Assembly: GCA_016125335.1 (NCBI GenBank)
Contig: WGLY01000029.1
Location: 1 to 61,542 of the forward strand
Reading direction: 5' to 3'
Origin: Frankiales bacterium
GTDB lineage: Bacteria > Actinomycetota > Actinomycetes > S36-B12 > CAIYMF01
Length of the DNA: 61,542 nt
The notes beneath the pieces were generated by a model. It did not search any database, was not told where the DNA came from, and was given only the letters and a program-made list of their open reading frames with translations. A program made the translations under genes and the position numbers. Of this stretch, positions 8,066-17,106 are shown piece by piece (the stretch's first letter is position 1; each line of letters starts with the position of its first letter).

Positions 8066-9838
8066 TCAGGAACGTGGCACGGCGAACGACGACACGGAGA
8101 GGAGGTTGTTGGCCTGCGCGTCCGGCGCGGCGCACATCGACAGACCGGAGACCGCGACGTCGACGGTCTGCGCGGACCCGGGCAGCGACACGCGCAGGGC
8201 AGACACCGGTCCGCTCGTGCGGACTTCGCAGCGGAACTTGGCGACCAGCGCCTCCGCCGAGGCCCCGCCTGGGAGCAGCACGGCGTACGGCGCGGGGGCG
8301 AGGCCGAACCCGCCGGCGCCGTCGGTCTCGGGCACCTGCACCGCACGGCCGCCCGCCACCAGGCCCACCAAGGGCCACCCGCCGACGACGCAGCTGCTGG
8401 CCGAGGTGTTCGTGACGCGCAGGCCGCGCAGGTTCCAGCCGGTGGCGCCGTCGGCCCAGGGCTGGGTGACGCGCAGGTCGGCCAGCGTGCACCGCCGCAC
8501 GCCCGAGGCGCTGGCCTGCGCGGCCGTCAGGGCGCGGGCGCCGTCCGGCGCCGAGGCCACCGGCGTCGGCGACGCGGCCGAGGCCGAGGCGCTCCCCCCG
8601 CCCGGGGCTGCGGATGTGCCCGAGCCCGTCGTGGCGACCGCGAACCCGCTCACCGTGACCCACGGGGCGGAGCCGCGCGAGCAGTCGAAGGAGCTGGTCG
8701 ACACGAGGGGCGCGACCGAGACGTCGGCCGTGGAGGTGTCGCCGGGCAGCGTCACGCGCAGCGCGTCCGGGGCCGAGGCGAAGCAGCCGCCGAGCATCAC
8801 GCCGAACGTCGCCTCGCCGGGCCCGAGCGTCACCGGGCCGCCCGGGTCGCCGCGCTGCGCGGTGACGCCGTCCACGACCTTGCCGCCCGAGAACGGCCGC
8901 ACCGCGGGGATGCCGTCGAGCGTGCAGTGCACGTCCGGGTTGCGCGGGTAGAGGTGCACGCGCAGCGCGACAACGCCGAACGGCGTCGGGATCGGGTCGA
9001 CCTCGGGGACGGGCTTCACGTCGCCGTACCGGCAGCTCGCCAGGCCGGGCTCTGGGGCTCCCGACGACGACAGCGGTCGAGGCTTCCCGGCGGCCAGCAG
9101 GACCTGGCTGAGCTCGTCCGTGCTGAGGAAGGCGAGCGGCTGGCAGCTCCCGCAGCGCATCGGAGTCGCGATCCCGTCGACCTCGGTCCCGTCCTCGTAG
9201 TACTGGGCGAGCACGAGCGAGCCGCGCGGGATGTCGGCCTCCACGTCCGTGGAGGCGTTGGCCCAGTACTCGGCCGGGCATCCACCCTCGGCGGCGCAAC
9301 GCCGGCTGCCGCCCCCGCTGATCGCACATGCGGAGCCGCACCGGTGGAGGGCGCTCCCGGCGCGTAGACCGGCGTCGGCCGCGGCTCGCGGCTGCGCATA
9401 AGACGAGATCTCCAGTGTCGCGACGGACGACAGGTCGGACGGGGACACGGAGTACGTGCGCGAGGACACCCCCGCCGCAGTGCTCGGTCCGTCGCTGACC
9501 GCGGTCGCGCGGAGACCGAAACGGGCGAGCGCCTGGACGACGGGGTCCGCCGGATCCACCGACTGCGTCGGACCCGCCGGGGGCAGGGGCGGCCCGTCCG
9601 ACGCACCGGGACGGAGCGGGCCGGCGAGGGCGGCGACCAGCACGAGGGCGACGGCGAGGCCGGTGGCGCCGAGGGTGCGCGTCCGGCGGCGGCGCTGCAG
9701 GGTGCGGCCGCGGACGGCGTCGTCGGCCGGCGACCACACGGCGCCCGGCTCGTCGGCGAGCAGCAGCCCGAGCGCGGAGCGGACGTCGTGACGGGCGCGC
9801 GCGTCGTCCTCGCCCCAAGGTCCGACGGGGTCAGTCAT
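8066..9838 (-). CDS. Membrane-anchored protein with two DUF4232-like domains, sigma-factor partner
   Basis: 590 residues. A cytoplasmic stretch of about 55 residues containing an RRRRRTR cluster is followed by one membrane helix, GATGLAVALVLVAALAGP, and a large extracytoplasmic part. Two regions look like DUF4232 repeats: about 290-405, with CTLDGIPAV, LGPGEATFGVMLGGC and a late Cys, and about 445-585, with CTLADLRVT, CVVGGWPLVGL and LLPGGASAEALVAKFRC. Paired Cys residues suggest disulfides outside the cell. Its first bases overlap the preceding sigma-factor gene by eight bases. Topology and linkage suggest a surface sensor or regulator for that sigma factor, but I see no zinc anti-sigma motif, so this is inference. 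Confidence 0.8.
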   Translation of the reverse strand: MTDPVGPWGEDDARARHDVRSALGLLLADEPGAVWSPADDAVRGRTLQRRRRTRTLGATGLAVALVLVAALAGPLRPGASDGPPLPPAGPTQSVDPADPVVQALARFGLRATAVSDGPSTAAGVSSRTYSVSPSDLSSVATLEISSYAQPRAAADAGLRAGSALHRCGSACAISGGGSRRCAAEGGCPAEYWANASTDVEADIPRGSLVLAQYYEDGTEVDGIATPMRCGSCQPLAFLSTDELSQVLLAAGKPRPLSSSGAPEPGLASCRYGDVKPVPEVDPIPTPFGVVALRVHLYPRNPDVHCTLDGIPAVRPFSGGKVVDGVTAQRGDPGGPVTLGPGEATFGVMLGGCFASAPDALRVTLPGDTSTADVSVAPLVSTSSFDCSRGSAPWVTVSGFAVATTGSGTSAAPGGGSASASAASPTPVASAPDGARALTAAQASASGVRRCTLADLRVTQPWADGATGWNLRGLRVTNTSASSCVVGGWPLVGLVAGGRAVQVPETDGAGGFGLAPAPYAVLLPGGASAEALVAKFRCEVRTSGPVSALRVSLPGSAQTVDVAVSGLSMCAAPDAQANNLLSVSSFAVPRS

Positions 9839-10337
9839 GGTCCACCTCCACGTCCGCGAGCGCCTCGCGCAGCCGCGCGAGGCCGCGGGCGGCCTGGCTC
9901 TTCACGTTGCCGGTCGAGCAGCGCAGCACCGCGGCTGTCTCCTCCACCGAGAGGTCGTCCCAGTAGCGCAGGACGACGATCGCGCGCTGGCTCGGGCCGA
10001 GCGAGGCCAGCGCGGACGCGATCGCCGCGCGGGAGCCGACCGCGTCGGCGTGGTCGGCGTACGACGTCTCCGGCACCGTGTCGGTGGCGCGCTCGCGCCG
10101 CCACGCGCGCCGGCCGTCGGAGAGCACCGCGTTGACGACGGCCCGCCGGGCGTAGGCGTCGACCGAGTCGGCCCGCGAGGCCCGGCGCCAGTGCACGAAC
10201 AGGCGCGCGAGCGCGTCCTGCACGGCGTCCTCCGCCCGGTCCCAGTCGCCGCAGATGAGGTACGCCGTGCGCCGCAGCGACGGACGCCGGGCAGCGACGA
10301 ACTGCTCGAAGTCGGGAGGCCCCGGCGTCGCGCTCAT
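9831..10337 (-). CDS. SigE-family RNA polymerase sigma factor
   Basis: A 168-residue two-domain sigma-70 factor of the actinobacterial SigE-like family. Region 2 is DFEQFVAARRPSLRRTAYLICGDWDRAED (given as DFEQFVAARRPSLRRTAYL then CGDWDRAEDAVQDAL). Region 4 contains LGPSQRAIVVLRYWDDLSVEETA and the helix-turn-helix RCSTGNVKSQAARGLARLR. It starts with ATG at 10337 and overlaps the DUF4232-like gene, so the two are cotranscribed. Upstream, a GAGGCCGC-GGC-GCGGCCTC hairpin (10361-10379) sits in its leader or promoter region. Expected role: directing polymerase to a small stress or envelope regulon. Confidence 0.9.
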   Translation of the reverse strand: MSATPGPPDFEQFVAARRPSLRRTAYLICGDWDRAEDAVQDALARLFVHWRRASRADSVDAYARRAVVNAVLSDGRRAWRRERATDTVPETSYADHADAVGSRAAIASALASLGPSQRAIVVLRYWDDLSVEETAAVLRCSTGNVKSQAARGLARLREALADVEVDHD

Positions 10338-10360
10338 CGCACCCCCGTCCGCTCCCGGCC

Positions 10361-10379
10361 GAGGCCGCGGCGCGGCCTC
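10361..10379. other. 8-bp hairpin in front of the SigE-family gene
   Basis: GAGGCCGC, a three-base loop GGC, and GCGGCCTC. It lies 24 bases upstream of the sigma-factor ATG and about 65 bases beyond the purD stop. It could be a leader hairpin, or a second terminator stem for purD. Confidence 0.4.
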
Positions 10380-10417
10380 ACCCCGTCAGACGCCGACGAC
10401 CCGCCGGCAGGTTGCAC

Positions 10418-10439
10418 GCCGGCCGTGGCCCCGGCCGGC
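10418..10439 (-). terminator. Hairpin after purD
   Basis: GCCGGCC (10418-10424) pairs with GGCCGGC (10433-10439) across an eight-base loop, four bases past the purD stop. Confidence 0.45.
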
Positions 10440-10443
10440 CGCC

Positions 10444-11727
10444 TCAGGGGACCAGCGCGCGGACCTCGCCACGGGCGGCGGCCAGGCCGATGTCGGTGCG
10501 GTGGTGCGAGCCCTCGAGCCCGATCCGCGCGACCGCGTCGTACGCGTGCTCGCGGGCCTGCGAGAGATCCGCCCCGACCCCGACGACGCTGAGCACCCGG
10601 CCGCCCGTGGAGACCACCGAGCCGTCCTCGGCGTGCGCGGTGCCGGCGTGCAGCACGTAGGCGCCTTCGACAGCATCCGCGTCGTCGAGCCCGGTGATCA
10701 CGCGCCCGGTGACGGGGGTGCCCGGGTAGTTCTCGGCGGCCACCACCACGGTGACGGCGGCGCCGTCGTGCCACCGCAGGTCCTCGAGGTCGTGCAGACC
10801 GCCGGTGGCCGCGGCGTGCAGCACGTGGGCGAGCGGGGTGCGCAGCCGGGCGAGCACCACCTGGGTCTCGGGGTCGCCGAAGCGGGCGTTGAACTCGATC
10901 ACGCGCAGGCCGCGCGAGGTGAGCGCGAGCCCGGCGTAGACCAGCCCGACGAACGGCGTGCCCCGGTGGCGCAGCTCGTCGACCACCGGCTGCACCACGC
11001 GCTCGACGACGTCGGCCACGAGGCCCTCGGGAGCCCAGTCGAGCGGCGAGTAGGCGCCCATGCCGCCGGTGTTGGGCCCGGCGTCGCCGTCGCCCACGCG
11101 CTTGAAGTCCTGGGCCGGCTGGAGCGGCACCACGTGCTCGCCGTCGCTGAGGCAGAACAGCGACACCTCGGGGCCGTCGAGGTACTCCTCCACGACGACG
11201 CGCCCGGCGTCCTTGTCCAGGCACGCGCGGGCGTGCTCGAGCGCGACGGCGCGGTCGTCGGTGACGACGACGCCCTTGCCCGCGGCCAGCCCGTCGTCCT
11301 TGACGACGTACGGCGCGCCGAACTGGTCGAAGGCGGTCTCGACCTCCTCGAGCCGCTCGCACACGTGGGCCATCGCGGTGGGCACGCCGGCGCAGGCCAT
11401 GACCTCCTTGGCGAAGGCCTTGCTGCCCTCGAGGCGGGCGGCCGGCGCGTCCGGCCCGAAGGCCGCGATCCCGGCCGCGCGGATGCGGTCGGCGGCACCG
11501 GCGACGAGGGGCCCCTCGGGGCCGATCAACACGAGGTCGACGCCGAGCCACTGCGCCAGCGCGGCGGGGGCGTCCGGGTCGGTGAGGTCGCACGGGTGCA
11601 CGGTGGCGTCGGCCGCGATCCCGGCGTTGCCCGGCGCGGCGTGCAGCTCCTCCACCACGGGGTCCTCGCGCAGGGCGCGGACCAGGGCGTGCTCGCGGGC
11701 TCCGGATCCGAGGACCAGCACCTTCAC
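10444..11727 (-). CDS. purD: Phosphoribosylamine-glycine ligase
   Basis: PurD (GAR synthetase) joins glycine to phosphoribosylamine with ATP. The 427-residue protein begins [19 protein letters not shown], the usual family start, and carries the ATP-grasp segments [26 protein letters not shown], the signature [11 protein letters not shown], and [12 protein letters not shown]. The start is the GTG at 11727; a longer open frame upstream lacks family similarity. TAGGGT at 11735-11740, seven bases before the GTG, points to a leaderless message. It is separated from the other purine genes by the sigma-factor pair and is probably its own transcription unit. Confidence 0.96.
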   Translation of the reverse strand: MKVLVLGSGAREHALVRALREDPVVEELHAAPGNAGIAADATVHPCDLTDPDAPAALAQWLGVDLVLIGPEGPLVAGAADRIRAAGIAAFGPDAPAARLEGSKAFAKEVMACAGVPTAMAHVCERLEEVETAFDQFGAPYVVKDDGLAAGKGVVVTDDRAVALEHARACLDKDAGRVVVEEYLDGPEVSLFCLSDGEHVVPLQPAQDFKRVGDGDAGPNTGGMGAYSPLDWAPEGLVADVVERVVQPVVDELRHRGTPFVGLVYAGLALTSRGLRVIEFNARFGDPETQVVLARLRTPLAHVLHAAATGGLHDLEDLRWHDGAAVTVVVAAENYPGTPVTGRVITGLDDADAVEGAYVLHAGTAHAEDGSVVSTGGRVLSVVGVGADLSQAREHAYDAVARIGLEGSHHRTDIGLAAARGEVRALVP

Positions 11728-11734
11728 GCGGGCG

Positions 11735-11740
11735 ACCCTA
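11735..11740 (-). promoter_or_regulatory. -10 element for a leaderless purD transcript
   Basis: TAGGGT seven bases before the GTG at 11727. Confidence 0.5.
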
Positions 11741-11917
11741 CCGACGCCGACGCCCGCGGTCGCCCCTGCCGTCCGACCCGTGACCTGCCGGTCCCGGCCG
11801 TCCGGAGGCGCGACCTGGCGACCCACGCGCACCGGGTGCACGCGTGGCCGTCGTCCCGCCGTCGGGCGGCGGCCGGGCCGGCAGCTCGTCGGGACGGGCG
11901 TCGTCGGCCCCGGACGC

Positions 11918-11954
11918 GACGGTGCCCGCGTCCGTGCGGGACGCGGGCACCGTC
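11918..11954 (-). terminator. Strong hairpin terminator after the class III aminotransferase
   Basis: GACGGTGCCCGCGTCC (11918-11933) and its exact reverse complement (11939-11954) form a 16-bp perfect stem with a five-base loop. It starts 16 bases past the aminotransferase stop. The rest of the 11741-11970 gap shows no gene. Confidence 0.75.
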
Positions 11955-11970
11955 GGCGGGCGTGCGGAGG

Positions 11971-13326
11971 TCAGGCCCCCATGTAGTGCTTGTCGACCAC
12001 CGTGAGCACCTCGTCGATGATCGCCAGGCCCTCCTTGGCCTCGGCGTCGGTGACGGTGCACGGCGGCACGACGTGCATGCGGTTGAAGTTGGTGAAGGGC
12101 AGCAGACCGCGCTTCTTGCTCTCGGCGACGAGCTCGCCCATCGCCGGCGAGCTGCCGCCGTAGGGCGCGAGGGGCTCGCGGGTGGCGCGGTCGGTCACGA
12201 GGTCGAGCGCCCAGAAGACGCCGAGGCCGCGCACCTCGCCGATCACCGGGTGCCGGTCGGCCAGCTCGCGCAGGCCGGGGCCGAGCACCTCGTCGCCGAT
12301 GCGCTTGGCGTTCTCGACGATGCCCTCCTCGCGGAAGGCGTCCATCGAGGCGACGATCGACGCGCAGGCCAGCGGGTGGCCGGAGTAGGTGAGCCCGCCG
12401 GGGAACACGCGGTCGTCGAAGGTGTGCGCGATCGGGTCGCTGATGACGACGCCGCCGACGGGGACGTAGCCGGAGTTGGAGCCCTTGGCGAAGGTGATGA
12501 GGTCCGGGACGACGTCGAAGTTCTCGAAGGCCCACCAGGTGCCGCAGCGGCCGAACCCGGCCATCACCTCGTCGAGGATCAGCACGATGCCGTGCTTGTC
12601 GGCCAGCGCCCGCACGCCGGGCAGGTAGCCGGGCGGCGGGACCAGCACGCCCGCGGTGCCCACGACGGACTCGATGAGGATCGCGGCGATGGTGGACGGA
12701 CCCTCCATCGTGATCACCTGCTCGAGGTGCTCGAGCGCGCGCTCGCACTCCTGCGCCTCGTCGGCGGCCCAGAAGGCAGAGCGGTAGGCGTAGGGGCCGA
12801 AGAAGTGCACGTGGCCGTCGGCGTACTCGTTGGGCCAGCGGCGCGGGTCGCCGGTGGAGACGATCGAGGCGCCGGTGTTGCCGTGGTAGCTGCGGTAGAA
12901 CGAGAGCACCTTGCGGCGTCCGGTGTGCAGGCGCGCCATGCGGATGGCGTTCTCGTTGGCGTCGGCACCGCCGTTGGTGAAGAAGACCTTGTTCATGCCC
13001 TCCGGCGAGATCTCGGCGATCCGGTGCGCCGCCTCGCCGCGTGCGGCGTTGGCGTGCTGCGGGGCGATGGTCGCCAGCGTGGCGGCCTGCTCCTGGATCG
13101 CCGCGACCACCTTGGGGTGCTGGTGGCCGATGTTGACGTTGACCAGCTGGCTGGAGAAGTCCAGGTAGCGGGTGCCGTCGTAGTCCCACACGTACGAGCC
13201 CTCACCGCCCGCGAGCACCATCGGGTCGAGCGCCCCCTGGGCGGACCAGGAGTGGAAGACGTGGGCGCGGTCGAGGTCGTGGACGCGACGTCCCTCGGCG
13301 GGGTCGGGCGTGAGGTCGTGGGTCAT
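11971..13326 (-). CDS. Class III aminotransferase
   Basis: A 451-residue PLP-dependent fold-type I enzyme of the class III family, which includes omega-amino acid:pyruvate, taurine and GABA aminotransferases. Visible features are LDFSSQLVNVNIGHQHP, FFTNGGADANENAIRMAR, SFYRSYHGNTGAS, the Asp of LILDEVMAGFGRCG, and the PLP lysine in ITFAKGSNSGYVPVGG. LTYSGHPLACA follows. The start ATG 13326 has GGGAGAAG about eight bases upstream. The exact amino donor cannot be told from sequence; taurine or beta-alanine type substrates are likeliest. It is a single-gene unit with a strong terminator. Confidence 0.85.
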   Translation of the reverse strand: MTHDLTPDPAEGRRVHDLDRAHVFHSWSAQGALDPMVLAGGEGSYVWDYDGTRYLDFSSQLVNVNIGHQHPKVVAAIQEQAATLATIAPQHANAARGEAAHRIAEISPEGMNKVFFTNGGADANENAIRMARLHTGRRKVLSFYRSYHGNTGASIVSTGDPRRWPNEYADGHVHFFGPYAYRSAFWAADEAQECERALEHLEQVITMEGPSTIAAILIESVVGTAGVLVPPPGYLPGVRALADKHGIVLILDEVMAGFGRCGTWWAFENFDVVPDLITFAKGSNSGYVPVGGVVISDPIAHTFDDRVFPGGLTYSGHPLACASIVASMDAFREEGIVENAKRIGDEVLGPGLRELADRHPVIGEVRGLGVFWALDLVTDRATREPLAPYGGSSPAMGELVAESKKRGLLPFTNFNRMHVVPPCTVTDAEAKEGLAIIDEVLTVVDKHYMGA

Positions 13327-13398
13327 GTGGTCTTCTCCCGGGTCGACGTGATGCCGCCAGGGTAGGTCCCGGACTTCCCGGGCGTCACGGGCAGCCTG

Positions 13399-14079
13399 TC
13401 AGGCAGGCACGCCGTACGCCGACACCCTGTCGGAGAGGGTCGCGCGGACCTGCGCCCACTCCTCGGCCACGATCGAGAACATCACGGTGTCGCGGACGGT
13501 GCCGTCGCCGCGGCGCTGGTAGCGGCGCAGCACCCCCTCGTAGGTGGCACCGAGGCGCGCGATGGCGCGCTGGGAGCGCACGTTGCGGATGTCGGTCTTG
13601 AGCTGCACCCGGCCCATGGCGAGCTCGTCGAAGGCGTACGACAGCAGCAGCAGCTTGCACTCCGGGTTGACGACGCCGCCCCACACGCCCGGGTCGTAGG
13701 CGGTGTTGCCGATCTCGAGCCGGGCGTCGTTGGGCGAGATCTCGAGGTACGACGTCCAGCCCACGACGGACCCGGCCCGGCGCTGGCCGACGTCCGCGCG
13801 CAGCCGCACAGTCCACGGGAACCAGCCGCGGTCGAGCACCGTGCGGATCCAGCCGCGGGCCGCCTGGTCGTCGGGCAGCGGGCCGCCGGCCAGGTGCTGC
13901 CAGACCGGGTCGTGGTCGAGCGCGGTGCGCAGGCCGTGCGCGTCGTGCTGGGTCGCCGGCGTCAGCTCCACCCAGGTGCCGCGCAGCACCGTGCCGGGCG
14001 GCGGCGGCCACTGCGCCACCGGCCAGGCGGCGTCGTCCGGACGGGGGTCCACGCGCGGCTCGAACCGGTCGGCGCTCAC
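13399..14079 (-). CDS. GNAT-family N-acetyltransferase (RimJ/RimL-like)
   Basis: A 226-residue acetyltransferase of the RimJ/RimL-like group, using acetyl-CoA on an unknown amine. The pattern includes LRGTWVELTPATQHDAHGLRTAL at the start of the fold (first strand and helix), GWTSYLEISPNDARLEIG, NPECKLLLLSYAFDELAMGRVQLKT and the final NVRSQRAIARLGATYEGVLRR. This last block is the usual GNAT segment where Asn and the RLG-x-x-EG region appear. The GTG start at 14079 has TAGCGT six bases upstream (14086-14091), consistent with a leaderless transcript. Substrate unknown. Confidence 0.85.
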   Translation of the reverse strand: MSADRFEPRVDPRPDDAAWPVAQWPPPPGTVLRGTWVELTPATQHDAHGLRTALDHDPVWQHLAGGPLPDDQAARGWIRTVLDRGWFPWTVRLRADVGQRRAGSVVGWTSYLEISPNDARLEIGNTAYDPGVWGGVVNPECKLLLLSYAFDELAMGRVQLKTDIRNVRSQRAIARLGATYEGVLRRYQRRGDGTVRDTVMFSIVAEEWAQVRATLSDRVSAYGVPA

Positions 14080-14085
14080 GCCCCC

Positions 14086-14091
14086 ACGCTA
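14086..14091 (-). promoter_or_regulatory. -10 element for a leaderless GNAT transcript
   Basis: TAGCGT six bases before the GTG at 14079. Confidence 0.5.
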
Positions 14092-14118
14092 GTGCCCGCC
14101 CGCTCCGGGAGGGCCGCA

Positions 14119-14178
14119 CGTTACTGCCCGGATGACCGGATCCGGCCTCTGTCTCCGCGCTTTCGGGCAGTAACGACG
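14119..14178. repeat. Palindromic element, copy 2 (inverted relative to copy 1)
   Basis: Arms CGTTACTGCCCG (14119-14130) and CGGGCAGTAACG (14164-14175). The left outer part is degraded. The interior matches copy 1 better as reverse complement: the right side here, CTCCGCGCTTTC, mirrors the left side GAAAGCGCGGAT of copy 1. It ends about four bases before the stop of the gene at 14182-14652. Confidence 0.85.
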
Positions 14179-14181
14179 GGG

Positions 14182-14652
14182 TCAGTCGGTCAGGCGGCGG
14201 ACCATGCGGACGTGGCCGTCAGTGTCGTCGACGCCGGCTGCCGCGACCGGGGCGTCGACGCCCTCGACCTCGAACCCGATCGAGGTGTGGAAGGCGACCG
14301 AGGCGGTGTTGACCGTGGAGGTGACGCACCGCACCGTCGTCGTGCCGCGCTGCCGGGCCTCGGCGGCGAACCGGTCGTGCAGCTCGCGGCCGAGGCCGCT
14401 GCCGCGCGCGTCGGGCCGCACGCCGACGAAGTGCACGTAGGACTCCCCCGGGTGGTCCGGCGAGTCGAAGCCGACCAGGAACCCGGCCATCGCGCCGTCG
14501 GCGTCCTCGGCCACGAGCGAGGTGCCGGAGAAGTGCTCGAGGAATAGACTGGGCAGCAGCGCGGACAGCCGGCGTCCGCCCCACCAGGTGTCGACGGCGT
14601 CGACCATCGCCGGGTGGTCGTCGGCGCGGGCCCGCCGGATCGCGTACGGCAC
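14182..14652 (-). CDS. GNAT-family N-acetyltransferase
   Basis: A 156-residue single-domain acetyltransferase. It opens MPYAIRRARADDHPAMVDAV and has the acetyl-CoA binding motif VGVRPDARGSGLGRELHDR (Arg-x-x-Gly-x-Gly type) near residue 85, followed by TSTVNTASVAFHTSIGFEVEG. It begins with GTG only 10 bases after the purA stop, so it probably depends on the purA transcript. It is followed closely by palindromic element copy 2. Substrate unknown. Confidence 0.85.
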   Translation of the reverse strand: MPYAIRRARADDHPAMVDAVDTWWGGRRLSALLPSLFLEHFSGTSLVAEDADGAMAGFLVGFDSPDHPGESYVHFVGVRPDARGSGLGRELHDRFAAEARQRGTTTVRCVTSTVNTASVAFHTSIGFEVEGVDAPVAAAGVDDTDGHVRMVRRLTD

Positions 14653-14662
14653 GGAGACCGGC

Positions 14663-15949
14663 TCAGCCCAGCAGGTCGTGCAGGACGACGGTCTGCTCGC
14701 GCTCCGGGCCCACGCCGATCGCCGAGATGCGCACGCCGCTGCGCTCCTCGAGGAAGTCGACGTACTCGCGCGCCCGCACCGGCAGGTCGTCCACCGTGCG
14801 CGCCCCGGAGATGTCCTCGGACCAGCCGGGCAGGTACTCGTACACGGGCTTCGCGTGGTGGAACCCGGTCTGCGTCATGGGCAGCTCGGTGGTGCGCTCG
14901 CCGTCGACGTCGTAGGCCACGCACACCGGGATGCGCTCCCACGCGCTGAGCACGTCGAGCTTGGTGAGCACGAGGTCGGTGACGCCGTTGACGCGACCTG
15001 CGTAGCGCGCGATCGGGACGTCGAACCACCCGCACCGGCGCGGGCGCCCGGTGGTCGTGCCGTACTCGTGGCCGAGCCGGCGCAGCTGCTCGCCGTCGTC
15101 GTCGAACAGCTCGGTGGGGAACGGGCCCTCGCCCACGCGCGTGATGTACGCCTTGGCGATCGCGATCACGCGGCTCACCGACGTCGGCGGGATCCCCGCG
15201 CCGGTGCACGCGCCGCCGGCCGTCGCGTTGGACGAGGTCACGAAGGGGTACGTGCCGTGGTCGACGTCGAGCAGCGTGGCCTGGCCGCCCTCGAGCAGCA
15301 CCACCTCGTCGCGCTGGAGCGCTTCGCCGAGCAGCAGCGTGGTGTCGGCCACCATCGGGCGCAGCCGGTCGGCGTGCTCGAGCAGCTCGTCGACCACCTG
15401 GTCGACCGAGATCGCCCGGCGGTTGTAGACCTTCACGAGCAGGTGGTTCTTCTGCTCGAGGGCGCCCTCGACCTTCTGCCGCAGGATCTTCTCGTCGAAC
15501 AGGTCCTGCACGCGGATGCCGACCCGGCTCATCTTGTCGGCGTACGTCGGGCCGATGCCGCGGCCCGTGGTGCCGATGCGGCGGCTGCCCAGGAAGCGCT
15601 CGGTCACCTTGTCGAGGGTGCGGTTGTACGCCGCGATCACGTGCGCGTTGGCGCTGACGAGCAGACGCGAGGTGTCGACCCCGCGGGCCTCGAGGCCGTC
15701 GAGCTCGTGGAAGAGCACCTGGAGGTCGACCACGACGCCGTTGCCGATCACGGGCACGACGCCGGGCGTGAGGATGCCGCTGGGCAGCAGGTGCAGCGCG
15801 TACTTCTCGGTGCCGATCACGACCGTGTGGCCGGCGTTGTTGCCGCCGTTGAACTTGACGACGTAGTCCACGCGGCTGCCGAGCAGGTCGGTCGCCTTAC
15901 CCTTCCCCTCGTCGCCCCACTGAGCACCGAGCAGCACGATGGCCGGCAT
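14663..15949 (-). CDS. purA: Adenylosuccinate synthetase
   Basis: PurA joins aspartate to IMP with GTP, the first committed step to AMP; PurB, also in this window, completes it. The 428-residue protein has the N-terminal [25 protein letters not shown], the signature [34 protein letters not shown] and [12 protein letters not shown]. The ATG at 15949 is preceded by GGAGGGGG about five bases upstream. The leader is about 80 bases from a TAGGCT at 16033-16038 and holds an imperfect inverted repeat. A GNAT gene follows 10 bases after the stop. Confidence 0.97.
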   Translation of the reverse strand: MPAIVLLGAQWGDEGKGKATDLLGSRVDYVVKFNGGNNAGHTVVIGTEKYALHLLPSGILTPGVVPVIGNGVVVDLQVLFHELDGLEARGVDTSRLLVSANAHVIAAYNRTLDKVTERFLGSRRIGTTGRGIGPTYADKMSRVGIRVQDLFDEKILRQKVEGALEQKNHLLVKVYNRRAISVDQVVDELLEHADRLRPMVADTTLLLGEALQRDEVVLLEGGQATLLDVDHGTYPFVTSSNATAGGACTGAGIPPTSVSRVIAIAKAYITRVGEGPFPTELFDDDGEQLRRLGHEYGTTTGRPRRCGWFDVPIARYAGRVNGVTDLVLTKLDVLSAWERIPVCVAYDVDGERTTELPMTQTGFHHAKPVYEYLPGWSEDISGARTVDDLPVRAREYVDFLEERSGVRISAIGVGPEREQTVVLHDLLG

Positions 15950-16004
15950 CCGGGCCCCCTCCGTGTCGACTGCGCCGCCTCGACCTCGTCGTGGGAGGCG
16001 GTCC

Positions 16005-16038
16005 GTGCACCACACGGGAGTGGTGCCACCAGAGCCTA
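16005..16038 (-). promoter_or_regulatory. purA promoter with an adjacent imperfect inverted repeat
   Basis: TAGGCT on the minus strand at 16033-16038 is a plausible -10. Just downstream, GTGCACCAC (16005-16013) faces GTGGTGCCAC (16020-16029), an inverted repeat with one inserted base. This could be an operator or a leader hairpin. Confidence 0.35.
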
Positions 16039-16096
16039 CCGGCTCCGGCGGCCCGTCCCGGCGTCCTGCACGAGGCCGACCGCGCGACCCGTGCGC

Positions 16097-17104
16097 TCAG
16101 TGCCGAACGGCGAGGGTGGCGAGCATCGCCTCCGCCAGGCGGGTGCCCGAGGTCCACGCCGTCTCGACGCGCGACCGCTCGCCCCACGCGTCGCCGCACA
16201 GGCCGACGACGCCGTCCCACGCGAAGTCGGTGCCGCGGGTGACGCGCGGCTTGGCCAGCGACCAGCGGCGCACGTCGTGCCACGCCGGGTCGCCGGCGGT
16301 GCCGACGACCTCGCGCAGCGCCGCGAGCAGCAGCGGCGCGGCGGAGGCAGGGTCGTCGAGATGGTCGGCGGCGAGCTGCGGTGTCGAGTGGGCGACGAGC
16401 ACCGGGGCGCCGTCACCGCGCCGGCGGCCGTCGTCGACCACCACGGAGAGCAGCTGGGAGTCGTGCACGAACATGCCGTCGAACGGGTCCCACCGGTGGT
16501 CGTCGTACGCCGCGACCAGGCACAGCACCGGGTCGAAGGCCACGGAGTCCAGCGCCGGCACGACGGGGTCGTCGTCGGCGACGAGGTCGCGCGCCTGCGG
16601 GCCCGGCAGGGCGAGCACCGCGGCGTCGAACCACGTCTCGTCCACCAGCACGCCGCCGTCGACGCGGCTGACCGACTCGACCTCGGTGGGGTGCACCACC
16701 GCGGGCAGCCCGTCGGCGAGGTCCTCCACGAGGGAGCGCAGGCCGAAGGTGGCGGCGTAGCGCATCGGGCCGCGGGTGTGGCCGCGGCGCCCTTCGGGAC
16801 CGGCGACGAGGAAGGTGTCGGTCCACGGGCGGACGAGGTCGCGGCGCTGCCACGACGTCACGACCGACCGGAAGCCCGGGTCGGCGACGGTGAGGTAGGC
16901 GGCCCCGACGTCGACGGGGTGGCCGTCGTAGGGCAGGCCCGTGCCGCGCAGGGTGCGCACCGCCATGCGCCCGCCGATGCGACGGCCGCGGTCGAGGACG
17001 GTGACGTCGACGCCGGCCTCGTGCAGCGCGCGGGCGGCCGCGACGCCGGACATGCCGCCGCCGACGACGGCCACCCGGGCCGGCGGCGCGGCGACAGGGG
17101 GCAC
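16097..17104 (-). CDS. FAD-dependent amine oxidase-like oxidoreductase (renalase-like)
   Basis: A 335-residue flavoprotein. The N-terminal Rossmann motif VAVVGGGMSGVAAARALHEAG is followed by VLDRGRRIGGRMAVR, the second GG/RGGR-type motif of amine oxidases. A C-terminal FAD contact is VGLCGDAWGERSRVETAWTSG. Domain order and length match NAD(P)-binding, renalase-like proteins of unknown substrate. I place the start at GTG 17104, two bases after the stop of the DUF3151 gene; the open frame upstream reads across that gene. The two form an operon. Confidence 0.8.
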   Translation of the reverse strand: MPPVAAPPARVAVVGGGMSGVAAARALHEAGVDVTVLDRGRRIGGRMAVRTLRGTGLPYDGHPVDVGAAYLTVADPGFRSVVTSWQRRDLVRPWTDTFLVAGPEGRRGHTRGPMRYAATFGLRSLVEDLADGLPAVVHPTEVESVSRVDGGVLVDETWFDAAVLALPGPQARDLVADDDPVVPALDSVAFDPVLCLVAAYDDHRWDPFDGMFVHDSQLLSVVVDDGRRRGDGAPVLVAHSTPQLAADHLDDPASAAPLLLAALREVVGTAGDPAWHDVRRWSLAKPRVTRGTDFAWDGVVGLCGDAWGERSRVETAWTSGTRLAEAMLATLAVRH

Positions 17105-17106
17105 GG

